The notes beneath the pieces are model-generated. The model did not search any database. It had not been told where the DNA came from and saw nothing but the letters and a program-made list of their open reading frames with translations. This document shows positions 36,599 to 45,524 of a stretch of DNA of 64,000 bases, piece by piece. The position numbers and the translations under genes were made by a program. Origin of the DNA: Mycobacterium malmoense. Its GTDB lineage: Bacteria > Actinomycetota > Actinomycetes > Mycobacteriales > Mycobacteriaceae. The stretch's first letter is position 1; the number at the start of each line of letters is the position of its first letter. The stretch covers positions 1,240,001 to 1,304,000 of the forward strand of contig NZ_CP080999.1 in assembly GCF_019645855.1 (NCBI RefSeq), given 5' to 3'.

Positions 36599-36853
36599 TC
36601 AGACCCCGCTGCGGGCCTTCGTCCGGGCGTTGCGACGCTTGAGGGCGCGCCGCTCGTCTTCACTCATGCCCCCCCAGACGCCCGAGTCCTGACCGGTATT
36701 CAGGGCCCAGGCGAGGCAGTCCGTGGTCACCGGGCACCGATTGCAGACCAGTTTCGCGTCAGCAATCTGCGCGAGCGCCGGGCCGCTGTTTCCTACCGGG
36801 AAGAACAGCTCCGGGTCCTCGTCGCGACAGACCGCCTTGTGGCGCCAATCCAT
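36599..36853 (-). CDS. whiB1: Transcriptional regulator WhiB1
   Basis: An 84-residue Wbl protein with Cys9, Cys37, Cys40 and Cys46 ligating an NO-sensitive [4Fe-4S] cluster, the GVWGGM turn and a basic C-terminus (RRALKRRNARTKAR) for DNA contact. It binds the primary sigma factor in M. tuberculosis, where it is essential. GAGGAG precedes the ATG at 36853. A CRP-type site lies about 165 bases upstream. Confidence 0.97.
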   Translation of the reverse strand: MDWRHKAVCRDEDPELFFPVGNSGPALAQIADAKLVCNRCPVTTDCLAWALNTGQDSGVWGGMSEDERRALKRRNARTKARSGV

Positions 36854-37014
36854 ACGTTATTACTCCTCACTGAGTGCGCAGCAAGGCGCACGGCCAATTT
36901 TCTTCGCTGTTAACGCGTGCACAAGAAAAGGGTCCGCACCCCTACGTAAGTTTCTGCATGCAACCTTTCGATCGTTTCACAGGCTCAACAGATGTCAATA
37001 GTGTGAGTTGCCTC

Positions 37015-37028
37015 GTGGGCTATCTCAC
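37015..37028 (-). promoter_or_regulatory. CRP (Rv3676-type) site upstream of whiB1
   Basis: Read on the minus strand, GTGAGATAGCCCAC fits the mycobacterial CRP consensus GTGNNANNNNNCAC. whiB1 of M. tuberculosis is known to be controlled by CRP. The rest of the 269-base gap (36854-37122) is AT-rich and holds no gene I can support. Confidence 0.6.
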
Positions 37029-37122
37029 TTCACTGATTTCTTAGTTAAGCCCTTACTCCGTTGTACTACACTAACCGGCCGTTTATCCCGAGGAATTTTC
37101 CCGTGAGGTCCGTTATCGCAGC

Positions 37123-38097
37123 TCAGATATGGTTTTTACCGGGTGGGGCGACCACCGGTAGCGCGTCGGGAACCGACCTGAACGTCATGGTTTCGCGCAC
37201 GCCGAGGTAATCGCCGTCGAACTGACAGGCGGCTGGGGCGCCGGTCGAGGTGACCTTCAGGCAAGGCGCGTCGTCGTCGCGGACGAGCTGTTTGACGTTC
37301 GACTTCGGCCCCTTCGAGAGGATCTGGCCAAGCAGTCTCAGCGTGGGAAACACCTTCATGTTGGTGACCGCGAAGACGCCGAGACCCGACTCGAAGGTGC
37401 AGCCGGGGTTGGTCACCAGCGGCCGGTTGTTGCTGTAGGTCCACGGGCTGGTGTTGGACACCCAGGCGAAGTGCACGCCGGGAACGGGGTCGCGGCCGGG
37501 TAGCTCCAGCGAGAGCGTCGGTTCGCGTCGGCTGAAGGCAACGGTGATGGGCACCGCCACGCGCCAGTAGCGCAGCGGCGTGACCTTAACGCCCTTGTCG
37601 CGCTGCGCTTCCACCGCGGCCACCACCTCCGCGTCGACGCCCATCCCCGCGTTGAGCACGGCCCACCGCTCACCGCAGTCGATCAGCCCGATGCGGCGCC
37701 ACGTCCGGTGACGGCGGTAATCGTCGAGCAGCTGGATCAGCTGGTTGGTGGCGGCGACCGGGTCCTTGGAAATGCCCAGCGATCGCGCCAGCACATTCGC
37801 CGACCCGCCCGGCACCACCGCAACCGCAGGTATCGGCCCCGCCGGCCCGTTGGTGGAGGCGCCCGGCCGCCCGAGCATGCCGTTGACCACCCCGCTCACC
37901 GTGCCGTCGCCGCCGTGCACGACGACCAGGTCCACGCCGTCCTCGACGGCGGCTTGTCCCAGTTCGGCGCCGTGGCCACGGTGACTGGTGTGCTCGACGG
38001 TGAGTTGCAGGCGGCTTTTGAGCGCGTGCGCCAGCAGGTCGCGGCCGGCCGGAGTGGTGGAGGTGGCTGTTGGGTTCACGATCAGCACGGCGCGCAT
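37123..38097 (-). CDS. Diacylglycerol/lipid kinase family protein (Rv3218-like)
   Basis: A 324-residue protein with the DAGK catalytic fold. VNPTATSTTPAGRD begins the domain, VVHGGDGTVSGVVNGML carries the GGDGT nucleotide motif and VVPGGSANVLARSLGI the GGxxN element. It likely phosphorylates diacylglycerol or a related lipid at the membrane. ATG at 38097 matches the length of Rv3218 (321). It is divergent from the small membrane protein gene. Confidence 0.88.
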   Translation of the reverse strand: MRAVLIVNPTATSTTPAGRDLLAHALKSRLQLTVEHTSHRGHGAELGQAAVEDGVDLVVVHGGDGTVSGVVNGMLGRPGASTNGPAGPIPAVAVVPGGSANVLARSLGISKDPVAATNQLIQLLDDYRRHRTWRRIGLIDCGERWAVLNAGMGVDAEVVAAVEAQRDKGVKVTPLRYWRVAVPITVAFSRREPTLSLELPGRDPVPGVHFAWVSNTSPWTYSNNRPLVTNPGCTFESGLGVFAVTNMKVFPTLRLLGQILSKGPKSNVKQLVRDDDAPCLKVTSTGAPAACQFDGDYLGVRETMTFRSVPDALPVVAPPGKNHI

Positions 38098-38165
38098 GGT
38101 GCACGAGCTTATGGGGAGCCGCCCGTTCGCGGGGGTGCCGGGAGCCCGCTGACTACGCTGACGCT

Positions 38166-38621
38166 GTGAATCTCCCCCGTAGGCGGTCGGTCGGTCCACC
38201 CGCTCCGGCCGCCGTGCGCGGCGCGGGCCTTATCGTCGCGGCGCAGGGCGTGGCCGCGCTGGTGGTGGCCGCCGTGCTGGTGGCGCGGGGGATAGCCGGA
38301 GCCGACCAGCGTGTGGTCAACGGCCTGGGAACCGCGGCCTGGTTCGTCCTCGTGGGCGCCGTGGTGCTCGCCGCCGGCCGCGCGCTGGTGCTCGGCAAGC
38401 GCTGGGGCCGCGGGCTGGCGGTGGTCACCCAGCTGCTCCTGCTGCCCGTGGCGTGGTACCTGGCGGTGAGTTCGCACCGGCCGGCCTTCGGGATTCCGGC
38501 GGGCATCGTGGCGCTGGCCGCGTTGATCCTGCTCTTCAGTCCCGCGGCGGTGCGCTGGGCCGCCGGCGGCGATCAGCGCGGCCCGGCCAGCTCGGCCAAC
38601 CGCGGCCCGGACAGCCGATAG
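38166..38621 (+). CDS. Small integral membrane protein (Rv3217c-like)
   Basis: A 151-residue protein with four predicted transmembrane helices (about 18-38, 53-73, 83-103, 108-128) and a charged C-terminus. Function is unknown. GTG at 38166 is supported by TACGCT at 38154-38159, exactly -12 to -7, which implies a leaderless mRNA. Its 3' end overlaps the convergent acetyltransferase gene by 49 bases. Confidence 0.8.
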   Translation: MNLPRRRSVGPPAPAAVRGAGLIVAAQGVAALVVAAVLVARGIAGADQRVVNGLGTAAWFVLVGAVVLAAGRALVLGKRWGRGLAVVTQLLLLPVAWYLAVSSHRPAFGIPAGIVALAALILLFSPAAVRWAAGGDQRGPASSANRGPDSR

Positions 38622-39055
38622 GTGGTCCACGCGCTCTGCGGCCGCGCGCCGATCCCCTCGTACAGCGCGATGGCATCGGAGTTCCAGTTCAGCACCGCCC
38701 AGGACAGCCGCGTGTAGCCCTTGTCGAGGCATTCGGCGGCCAGCGCGGCCAGCAGCGCACGGGCCAGGCCGCGGCGGCGAAACCTCGGCCGCACGAACAG
38801 GTCTTCGAGGTAGATGCCCGCGACGCCGTCCCACGTGGAGAAGTTGACGAACCACAGCGCCATTGCGGCGATCTCGCCGTGAGCCTCGGCGACGTGTCCG
38901 TGCACGGTAGGGGGATTACCGAAAAGCGCTGCCGAAATTTGTGTTTCGGTGACGGTGCATTGATCGGCGGCGTGTTCGAATTCGGCCAGCGCGTGGATCA
39001 TGTCGGTAATAGCGGCGGCGTCTCCCGGTGTGGCGCGACGAACATTGTCCTTCAT
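38573..39055 (-). CDS. GNAT family N-acetyltransferase (Rv3216-like)
   Basis: A 160-residue GNAT enzyme. IYLEDLFVRPRFRRRGLARALLAAL contains the acetyl-CoA-binding R/Q-x2-G-x-A/G loop, and NWNSDAIALYEGIGARP is the C-terminal motif of the spermidine/spermine acetyltransferase-like group. The substrate is unknown. The ATG overlaps the entC stop (ATGA). Confidence 0.88.
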   Translation of the reverse strand: MKDNVRRATPGDAAAITDMIHALAEFEHAADQCTVTETQISAALFGNPPTVHGHVAEAHGEIAAMALWFVNFSTWDGVAGIYLEDLFVRPRFRRRGLARALLAALAAECLDKGYTRLSWAVLNWNSDAIALYEGIGARPQSAWTTYRLSGPRLAELAGPR

Positions 39056-40167
39056 TGTCCGACTTCTAGCGCGTTCAGTATCGTGGCGAATTTCGTTGTG
39101 GTTTCCGCGACTTCGTCGTCGGGGTCGGATTCGGCGACGATGCCGCCGCCGGCGCGCGCGAGGGCGGTGCGGCGGTCCGCCGACAGTTGCGCGCAGCGGA
39201 TGGACACCACCCAGCGACCGTCGCCGTTGGCGTCGCACCAGCCGACCGCCCCCGCGTAGAAACCGCGGTCGCCTTCCAATTCGGCGATGAGCTCGGTCGC
39301 GGCCTTCGTCGGCACCCCTCCGACCGCCGGGGTGGGGTGCAGCGCCAACGCCAGATCGATTGCCGTCGTTGATGTGTCGCGCAGTCGGCCGCTGATCGGT
39401 GTGCATAAATGCCAGACCGCCGCGGTGCGGCTCAGTCGGGGCTCGGGGGCGATCGTCAGGTCGTCGCACAGTGGCTCCAGGGCGGCCCGCATGGTGTCGA
39501 TCACCAACCGATGCTCGTGGCGGTCTTTGGCGGAACCGGCCAGCGCGGCGCCGTTGGCCGCGTCGACGCCCGGGTCGGCGGCGCGGGGGGCCGAACCGGC
39601 GAACGGCCGGCACACGACACGCTCGCCGGAGCGCGCGACCAGCAGTTCGGGGCTGGCGCCCACCAGCGCCACGCCCGCGTAATCCTCACCGGCGGCGGTC
39701 AGGTCGACGAGATAGCCGTAGGCGGCCGGATCGGCGGCGACGAGCCGGCGCAGGATGACGCGGGCGTCCAGCGGGGCGTCGGCGGCCAGCCGCAGCGCGC
39801 GGGCCAGCACCACCTTGCGCAGCGGGTTGCCCGGTGCGGCGAGCTCGTCTCGCGCGCGGCTGATCCTGCCGCGATAATCGGCCGGCGGCGGCACGGCGGC
39901 GGCGACGCGCACCGTGGGAAGCGGGCCCGTCGGCCAGTCGGGCGGTCCGTCGGCGGAATGCAGGGCGCCCGGAACCAGCAATGCCGCCGGCATGTCCACG
40001 TCGAAAGGCAACGCGCCCAACACTATTGGAGCTTCCCCGCAGCGTAGCGCGGCTTGGGCCGCCCTGACGTTGCCGTAGCGTCGCTGCACCCCGTCGGCGA
40101 CCAGGGTCCCCTCCGGACCGCACAGTGTGAACGGCGGTTCGGTGTCCAATCGCTCGGCGGCGCTCAC
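39052..40167 (-). CDS. entC: Isochorismate synthase
   Basis: A 371-residue chorismate-binding enzyme that makes isochorismate, probably for menaquinone. Signatures are KVVLARALRL, CRPFAGSAPRAADP, SAKDRHEHRLVIDTM, HPTPAVGGVPTKAATELI and FYAGAVGWCDANGDGRWVVSIRCA. GTG at 40167 overlaps the gpm2 stop (GTGA) and gives the length of M. tuberculosis EntC. A longer open frame upstream lies in gpm2. Confidence 0.93.
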   Translation of the reverse strand: MSAAERLDTEPPFTLCGPEGTLVADGVQRRYGNVRAAQAALRCGEAPIVLGALPFDVDMPAALLVPGALHSADGPPDWPTGPLPTVRVAAAVPPPADYRGRISRARDELAAPGNPLRKVVLARALRLAADAPLDARVILRRLVAADPAAYGYLVDLTAAGEDYAGVALVGASPELLVARSGERVVCRPFAGSAPRAADPGVDAANGAALAGSAKDRHEHRLVIDTMRAALEPLCDDLTIAPEPRLSRTAAVWHLCTPISGRLRDTSTTAIDLALALHPTPAVGGVPTKAATELIAELEGDRGFYAGAVGWCDANGDGRWVVSIRCAQLSADRRTALARAGGGIVAESDPDDEVAETTTKFATILNALEVGQ

Positions 40168-40775
40168 CCGGGCGCGATCGCCTGCGGGAGGCCGGTCAAT
40201 CCGAGCGCGGCGAGCTGTCGCACGCCATGCTCGAACCCGCACACGGCGATCGAGCCGGCGAGCATCCAGAAGCGGCTGCCCTCGACGAGCGGCAGCTCGA
40301 CCCAGCGCGTGATCACCGCGCGGGAAAAGTGGCTGTGGCCCACGAACAACACGTCGCGCGAGGCCATGTGCTCTAAGGCCAGCGCGACGGCCCGGTCAGC
40401 GCGGTCGCTGACTTGCGCCACACTCTCGCCGCCGGGGCAGCCGTGCGTCCAGATCAGCCAATCAGGAACCGATTCCCGAATCTGCGGGGTCGTCAACCCC
40501 TCGTAGGAACCGTAATCCCATTCAGCAATCAGCGGAGATACCTCGTCGACGGTGAGCCCGGCCAACTTGGCGGTGATCAGGGCGCGTATTCGCGGGCTGC
40601 TGATCACCAGCGGGTCAGCGAGTTTCAGTTCACGCAGAACGCGCCCGGCAAGCTCGGCCTCAAGCCGGCCGACATCGGTCAGCTCGATGTCGGTGCGGCC
40701 CGTGTGCTGGCCGGATTTCGACCACTCGGTCTCGCCGTGGCGGAGCAGCACCAGTCGGTGGTTATGCAGGCCCAT
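40164..40775 (-). CDS. gpm2: Histidine phosphatase family protein (Rv3214/Gpm2)
   Basis: A 203-residue branch-1 histidine phosphatase. The phospho-His motif is LLRHGETEWS (about residues 10-19), with an Arg pair, Glu in AEWDYGSYEGL and the second His in FVGHSHFSRAV. The M. tuberculosis protein behaves as an acid phosphatase rather than a mutase, according to published work as I recall. It is coupled to entC and begins the minus-strand operon gpm2-entC-GNAT. Confidence 0.92.
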   Translation of the reverse strand: MGLHNHRLVLLRHGETEWSKSGQHTGRTDIELTDVGRLEAELAGRVLRELKLADPLVISSPRIRALITAKLAGLTVDEVSPLIAEWDYGSYEGLTTPQIRESVPDWLIWTHGCPGGESVAQVSDRADRAVALALEHMASRDVLFVGHSHFSRAVITRWVELPLVEGSRFWMLAGSIAVCGFEHGVRQLAALGLTGLPQAIAPG

Positions 40776-40901
40776 GTCGACCGATTCTGCCGGATGACAT
40801 ATCGGGCCCCGCGGGAGTCACTGCCCGAAGCGCACGGCGACCGAACATGCCAGGATGGGCACTGTGACCGCGCGGCGACGATGCAGAGGGGAGCTGCGCT
40901 C

Positions 40902-41702
40902 GTGACTAAGACCCGGGTACTGGCGGTGGCCAACCAGAAGGGCGGCGTGGCCAAGACGACGACGGTCGCCTCGCTGGGTGCGGCGATGACCGATGCGGGT
41001 CGCCGGGTGCTGCTTGTCGACCTGGACCCGCAGGGTTGTTTGACCTTCTCGCTGGGCCAAGATCCCGACAAACTGCCGGTGTCCGTGCACGAGGTCCTGC
41101 TCGGTGAGGTCGAGCCAAACGCCGCGCTGGTCTCCACGATCGAGGGAATGACGTTGCTGCCCGCCAACATTGACCTGGCCGGCGCCGAGGCGATGCTGTT
41201 GATGCGGGCGGGCCGTGAATATGCGCTCAAACGCGCGCTGGCCAAGCTCTCCGGCCAGTTCGACGTGGTCATCATCGACTGCCCGCCGTCGCTGGGTGTG
41301 CTGACCCTCAACGGGCTGACGGCCGCCGACGAGGTCATCGTGCCGCTGCAGTGCGAGACGCTCGCGCACCGCGGCGTCGGCCAGTTCCTGCGTACGGTCG
41401 CCGACGTCCAGCAGATCACCAACCCGGATCTGCGGCTGCTGGGCGCGTTGCCGACGCTGTACGACTCCCGCACCACCCACACCCGTGACGTGTTGCTCGA
41501 CGTCGCCGACCGCTACGACCTGCCGGTGCTTGCCCCGCCGATCCCGCGCACGGTGCGATTCGCCGAGGCCAGCGCCTCGGGGTCGTCGGTGATGGCGGGG
41601 CGGAAGAACAAGGGCGCGGCGGCGTACGCCGAGCTGGCGCGGGCGTTGCTCAAGCACTGGAAGACGGGCAAACCGCTGCCGACGTTCGCCGTCGAGGCCT
41701 AG
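40902..41702 (+). CDS. ParA/Soj-like ATPase (Rv3213c)
   Basis: A 266-residue deviant Walker ATPase. The N-terminus ANQKGGVAKTTTVASLGAA has the signature Lys, DLDPQGCLTF is Walker A', and VVIIDCPPSLGVLTLNGL is Walker B. No ParB gene or parS site is adjacent, so it is the second chromosomal ParA-like protein rather than the origin-linked one. GTG at 40902 has GAGGGGAG about 10 bases upstream. Its target is unknown. Confidence 0.92.
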   Translation: MTKTRVLAVANQKGGVAKTTTVASLGAAMTDAGRRVLLVDLDPQGCLTFSLGQDPDKLPVSVHEVLLGEVEPNAALVSTIEGMTLLPANIDLAGAEAMLLMRAGREYALKRALAKLSGQFDVVIIDCPPSLGVLTLNGLTAADEVIVPLQCETLAHRGVGQFLRTVADVQQITNPDLRLLGALPTLYDSRTTHTRDVLLDVADRYDLPVLAPPIPRTVRFAEASASGSSVMAGRKNKGAAAYAELARALLKHWKTGKPLPTFAVEA

Positions 41703-41733
41703 TTCAACCGCGAGCTGCGGGCCCACCCGCTCG

Positions 41734-41791
41734 CGAGCAGACGCAGAGTCGCACGCTGACGCGCGATTTCGTGCGACTCTGCGTCTGCTCG
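41734..41791. terminator. Long palindrome between convergent genes
   Basis: Two perfectly complementary 21-base arms (41734-41754, starting CGAGCAGACGCAGAGTCG, and 41771-41791) enclose a 16-base loop. It lies between the ends of the ParA-like gene and the Rv3212-like gene. I recall near-copies of this CGAGCAGACGCA palindrome at many mycobacterial convergent junctions, so it is both a repeat and a likely bidirectional terminator. Confidence 0.8.
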
Positions 41792-41808
41792 GCCGCGCCC
41801 CAGAAGCG

Positions 41809-43023
41809 TCAGCCCAGGGCCACCACGGTGTCGCCGCGCTGCTCGAAGACCCTGGATCCCGAAACGGCCGGGATCACCGCCGAACCGCTGGGCGCGCGGT
41901 GCACCGGAATGTAGCGTTCGTTCGCGCCGCTGACCGGGTCGTAGACACCGATCGCGCCGGTGACCGGCACCAGCAACCGGCCGGCCATCATCGCGGCGGG
42001 CCCCAGCGGCGCCGTCGTCTCGCCCGCGGCGATGGTGTAGCGCAGCGTCAGGTTGCTCGCCTCGAAGACCATCAGCGAATCGCCCGTCCACCAGGTCACC
42101 AGGTTGCCCGCCTGCGACACCGCCGCCGAGCTCGACGGCGGCTTGGCCAGCAGCGTGCTCGACACGGTGGTGCCGGCCTCGTCGACGACCTCAACCCGGG
42201 GCTGCGGCGCGGGTAGATACACCGCCGTGTTGTTCTCCCAGACGGTCAGCACGCGGGCACCCGAATCCGCCCGGATCCCGGGTTCGGCCACGACGTGCTG
42301 TTGGGGCTCGTCGTCGTCCTTGCCCGGGCGCAAAAGGACAAGCCGCAGGTCCGCCTCGTTCGCGCAGCTCTCCAGCACCGACACCGCCGCCGAGCTGGCC
42401 GCCGCCGAGACCAGTCTGCATCCGGAGTGCAGTCCCCGCGCCGACGGTTTCACCCGCGCGTCGGTCTCGCCGTAGGCCAGCATCCTGACCATGTCGGAGC
42501 GCCACAGTTCCAGGCGGGTGTCGCCGACCGACAACACCGTGGTGCCGTCGGAGGAGAGGCGCACGCGCGGATCGGCGTAGCCGCTGCGGGCGGCCCCGCG
42601 GCGACCCGTGGCCCCATCGAGGGTGCTGACCTGCCCGCATCCGCGGTCGTCGCGGTAGACCGCGACGGCGTAGTGGTAGACCCAGGAGATCCCGCACAGG
42701 CCGCTGTCGCGGGCGTAGCTCCAGCGGGACTGGCCCGTGCCGGGGTCGCGCCCGTCAACTTGGCGGCCGTCGCCGGTGGCCACCGTCCCGCTCACCACCA
42801 CAGGCGCGGTGGTGGCGGGGCTGGCGGCGGTCCACAGCTGATTCAGGGTGGCCGGCACCTGCCGGGCCGGGGTCGGGGTGGGCGCCGGAACGGCGGCCGG
42901 CCGGCTGATGGTGGCCCGGGCGTCGCTGGTCCACCAGATCAGCGAGGCGGCTACCGCAACGGCGACCGCGATCGCCGCGGCGGCCACAAGGTCGCCCTTG
43001 GTCCGGCGTTCGGGTCTGACCAT
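41809..43023 (-). CDS. Membrane-anchored beta-propeller-like protein (Rv3212 family)
   Basis: A 404-residue protein with one N-terminal transmembrane helix (about 12-32), a Pro/Thr/Ala spacer (about 40-57) and an extracytoplasmic domain of repeated beta segments such as VVSGTVATGDGRQVDGRDPG and GAIGVYDPVSGANE, resembling a PQQ-type propeller. Paired Cys (CGISW, RGCGQ, SGC, SCAN) may form disulfides outside the cell. Function is unknown. It is 15 bases downstream of rhlE on the same strand. Confidence 0.85.
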   Translation of the reverse strand: MVRPERRTKGDLVAAAAIAVAVAVAASLIWWTSDARATISRPAAVPAPTPTPARQVPATLNQLWTAASPATTAPVVVSGTVATGDGRQVDGRDPGTGQSRWSYARDSGLCGISWVYHYAVAVYRDDRGCGQVSTLDGATGRRGAARSGYADPRVRLSSDGTTVLSVGDTRLELWRSDMVRMLAYGETDARVKPSARGLHSGCRLVSAAASSAAVSVLESCANEADLRLVLLRPGKDDDEPQQHVVAEPGIRADSGARVLTVWENNTAVYLPAPQPRVEVVDEAGTTVSSTLLAKPPSSSAAVSQAGNLVTWWTGDSLMVFEASNLTLRYTIAAGETTAPLGPAAMMAGRLLVPVTGAIGVYDPVSGANERYIPVHRAPSGSAVIPAVSGSRVFEQRGDTVVALG

Positions 43024-43038
43024 GCGCCAGCGCGAAAC

Positions 43039-44535
43039 TCAGTTGGCGTGCGCGGCGGCTGCGGGGGCTTGAGCAGGCTTGCGGCGCCGTCGGCGGCGCC
43101 GGCTGGTTTCGGGATTACCGGAGGCGGATGGCGTGCTCGCGGCCGCCTCACCGCCGGTGGGGTGTCCGGTCACGGGCTGGCCACCGCGGGTGCGGCGACG
43201 CCGGGAGCCGTTGCGGGTGCGCGACTGCTCGTCACGCTCGGTGTCGCGGCGCTTGACCGGCGACTTGCGCGGCGCGCCGACCGTGCCGTCCGCTTCGGCG
43301 GGGATGCCCAACTCGGTGTACAGGTGCGGCGAGTTGGAGTAGGTCTCGGTCGGATCGGGGGAGTCCAGGCCCAGCGCCTTGTCGATCATCGTCCAGCGGG
43401 GCAGGTCGTCCCAGTCGACCAGGGTGACCGCGACCCCGGTGCGGCCGGCGCGGCCGGTGCGCCCGATGCGGTGGACGTACATCTTCTCGTCCTCGGGGCA
43501 CTGGTAGTTGATGACGTGGGTGACGTCGTCGATGTCGATGCCGCGGGCTGCCACGTCGGTGGCGACCAGCACGTCGATATTGCCGCCGCGAAAAGCCTTG
43601 AGCGCCTTCTCGCGGGCGATCTGACCAAGGTCACCGTGTACGGCGCCCACCGCGAAACCGCGCTCGGCCAGTTCGTCGGCGACCTTCTGCGCGGTGCGCT
43701 TGGTGCGGGTGAAGACCATTGTCGCGCCGCGCTCGCGGGCCTGCAGCACCCGGCTGACCAGCTCCACCTTGTCCAGCGCGTGGGCGCGGTAGACGAACTG
43801 CTCGGTGGTGTCGTGCACCGCCAAGGAGTGCGGCGCCTCCGCCCGGATATGGGTGGGCTGGTCCATGAACGTGCGGGCCAGCGTGATGATTGGGCCCGGC
43901 ATGGTCGCCGAGAACAGCATCGATTGCCGGTCGGCGGGGATCTGCCGCAGGATGCGCTCGATGTCGGGCAAAAAGCCGAGGTCGAGCATCTCGTCGGCCT
44001 CGTCGAGCACCAGCATCGACAGCCCGCCGAGTTGCAGGTGCCCCTGCTGGGCGAGGTCGAGCAGCCGGCCGGGGGTGCCGACCACGACGTCGGCGCCGGC
44101 GCGCAGCGCCTCGATCTGCGGTTCGTAGGGGCGTCCCCCGTAGATGGGCACCACCGACAGTGCCCGTTCACCGGCGGCTCCGTCTTTTTGGGCGGTCAGG
44201 TACTTGGCGGCGGTGGCCAGGTCATCGGTGACCTGCAGGCACAGCTCCCGGGTGGGCACCACGACCAGCGCGCGGGGTGTGCCGGTGAGCGGCATGGCGC
44301 CGGTCGTGATGCGCTGCAGGAGCGGCACGCCGAACGCGAAGGTTTTGCCCATGCCGGTGCGGGCCTGGCCGATCACGTCGTCACCGGCCAGGGCCAGCGG
44401 CAGGGTCAGTTCCTGGATGGCAAAAGGATGCTCGACGCCTTCTTCGGCCAGTGCGCGGACAATTTCGTCGCGAACGCCAAGCGTGGCAAATGTTGTTTCA
44501 GGGGTCAGTTCAGTTGTGCTTGTCAATGCGGTCAT
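43039..44535 (-). CDS. rhlE: DEAD-box RNA helicase RhlE
   Basis: A 498-residue RNA helicase. Motifs seen: FAIQELTLPLAL (Q motif), ARTGMGKT (I), PTRELCLQ (Ia), TPGRLL (Ib), VLDEADEML (II), FSATM (III), and HRIGRTGRAGRTG (VI). The last 80 residues are basic and disordered (RRRRTRGG, SRRRRRRRKP), likely contacting RNA. In mycobacteria RhlE works with RNase E-type degradosomes and cold adaptation. ATG at 44535 begins MTALTSTTELTPE. Confidence 0.94.
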   Translation of the reverse strand: MTALTSTTELTPETTFATLGVRDEIVRALAEEGVEHPFAIQELTLPLALAGDDVIGQARTGMGKTFAFGVPLLQRITTGAMPLTGTPRALVVVPTRELCLQVTDDLATAAKYLTAQKDGAAGERALSVVPIYGGRPYEPQIEALRAGADVVVGTPGRLLDLAQQGHLQLGGLSMLVLDEADEMLDLGFLPDIERILRQIPADRQSMLFSATMPGPIITLARTFMDQPTHIRAEAPHSLAVHDTTEQFVYRAHALDKVELVSRVLQARERGATMVFTRTKRTAQKVADELAERGFAVGAVHGDLGQIAREKALKAFRGGNIDVLVATDVAARGIDIDDVTHVINYQCPEDEKMYVHRIGRTGRAGRTGVAVTLVDWDDLPRWTMIDKALGLDSPDPTETYSNSPHLYTELGIPAEADGTVGAPRKSPVKRRDTERDEQSRTRNGSRRRRTRGGQPVTGHPTGGEAAASTPSASGNPETSRRRRRRRKPAQAPAAAAHAN

Positions 44536-44792
44536 ATGTGGATAACGGGCCTCTCGGTGACGGTATCGGTGTTGTGTCGGTGTTTCTCTGTCGCGGTCAC
44601 GCGCGCACAAGTTCCGACTCCGAATACGTCGCCGAGGCGCGGCCCCTGCTCAGCCCGGGCGGGCTCAGGCCAGGTGGGCCAGCTGTGCACGCACATTTCG
44701 CCGGTAGTGGCGGTAGGAAGAAATACAGCCATTACCTACTTGCATGATAGCCGGTCGACAGCTGGTGCCCATTTTCCTCTAACTTCGCCGAC

Positions 44793-44798
44793 TAGAGT
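44793..44798 (+). promoter_or_regulatory. Leaderless -10 of the ferritin-like protein gene
   Basis: TAGAGT lies exactly -12 to -7 from the ATG at 44805, predicting transcription from the A of the start codon. The rest of the divergent gap to rhlE (44536-44792) shows no gene. Confidence 0.5.
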
Positions 44799-44804
44799 GT
44801 TGCC

Positions 44805-45512
44805 ATGACCTCGCCCTCCCCGGCGCCCTCCTCGGCCGATCAAGTGGACCAGTCGCCCACGTCACGGCTGCCGGCGGATCATCCGGGCGTCAACGAACTG
44901 TTCGCGGTGCTGGCCTACGGCGAGATAGCCGCGTTCTACCGGCTCACCGACGAGGCGCGCATGGCCCCCGACCTGCGGGGACGGATCTCGATGGCGAGCA
45001 TGGCCGCCGCCGAGATGCAGCACTACGAGCTGCTGCGCGACGCCCTGGAAAGCCGCGGTGTCGACGTGGTGGCGGCGATGTCGAAATACGTCTCGGCGCT
45101 GGAGAACTACCACCGGCTGACCATGCCGAGCACCTGGCTGGAAGCTTTGGTGAAGACCTATGTCGGCGATGCCCTGGCCGCCGACCTCTACCTGGAGATC
45201 GCCGACGGGCTGCCCGACGAGGTCGCCGACGTCGTGCGGGCGGCGCTGGCCGAGACCGGGCACTCGCAGTTCGTCATCGGCGAAGTGCGCGCCGCCGTGA
45301 CCGCCAGCGGCAAACAGCGCAGCCGGCTGGTGCTGTGGTCTCGTCGTCTGTTCGGCGAAGCGATCACCCAGGCCCAGTATCTGCTGGCCGACCACGATGA
45401 GCTGGTCGACCTGGTGGTATCCGGTCCCGGTGGCCTGGGCCAGCTTGGCGCGTTCTTCGACCGTCTGCAGCAGACGCACGACCGGCGGATGCGCGAACTC
45501 GGCCTGAGCTAA
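44805..45512 (+). CDS. Ferritin-like fold protein (Rv3210c)
   Basis: A 235-residue all-helical protein. The first half has YGEIAAFYRLTDEAR and MAAAEMQHYELL (Glu and ExxH), and the second has DLYLEIADGL and LAETGHSQFVIGEV (Glu and ExxH-like TGH). These four-helix ligands fit a di-metal ferritin-like or MiaE-like site. The substrate is unknown. It is convergent with the MmpS-like gene, 12 bases apart. Confidence 0.85.
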   Translation: MTSPSPAPSSADQVDQSPTSRLPADHPGVNELFAVLAYGEIAAFYRLTDEARMAPDLRGRISMASMAAAEMQHYELLRDALESRGVDVVAAMSKYVSALENYHRLTMPSTWLEALVKTYVGDALAADLYLEIADGLPDEVADVVRAALAETGHSQFVIGEVRAAVTASGKQRSRLVLWSRRLFGEAITQAQYLLADHDELVDLVVSGPGGLGQLGAFFDRLQQTHDRRMRELGLS

Positions 45513-45524
45513 GTCTCTATCCCC

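Noticed and set aside
42295..44808. 837-codon plus-strand frame over Rv3212 and rhlE
   Set aside because: It runs antisense through two well-recognised genes and shows no domain.
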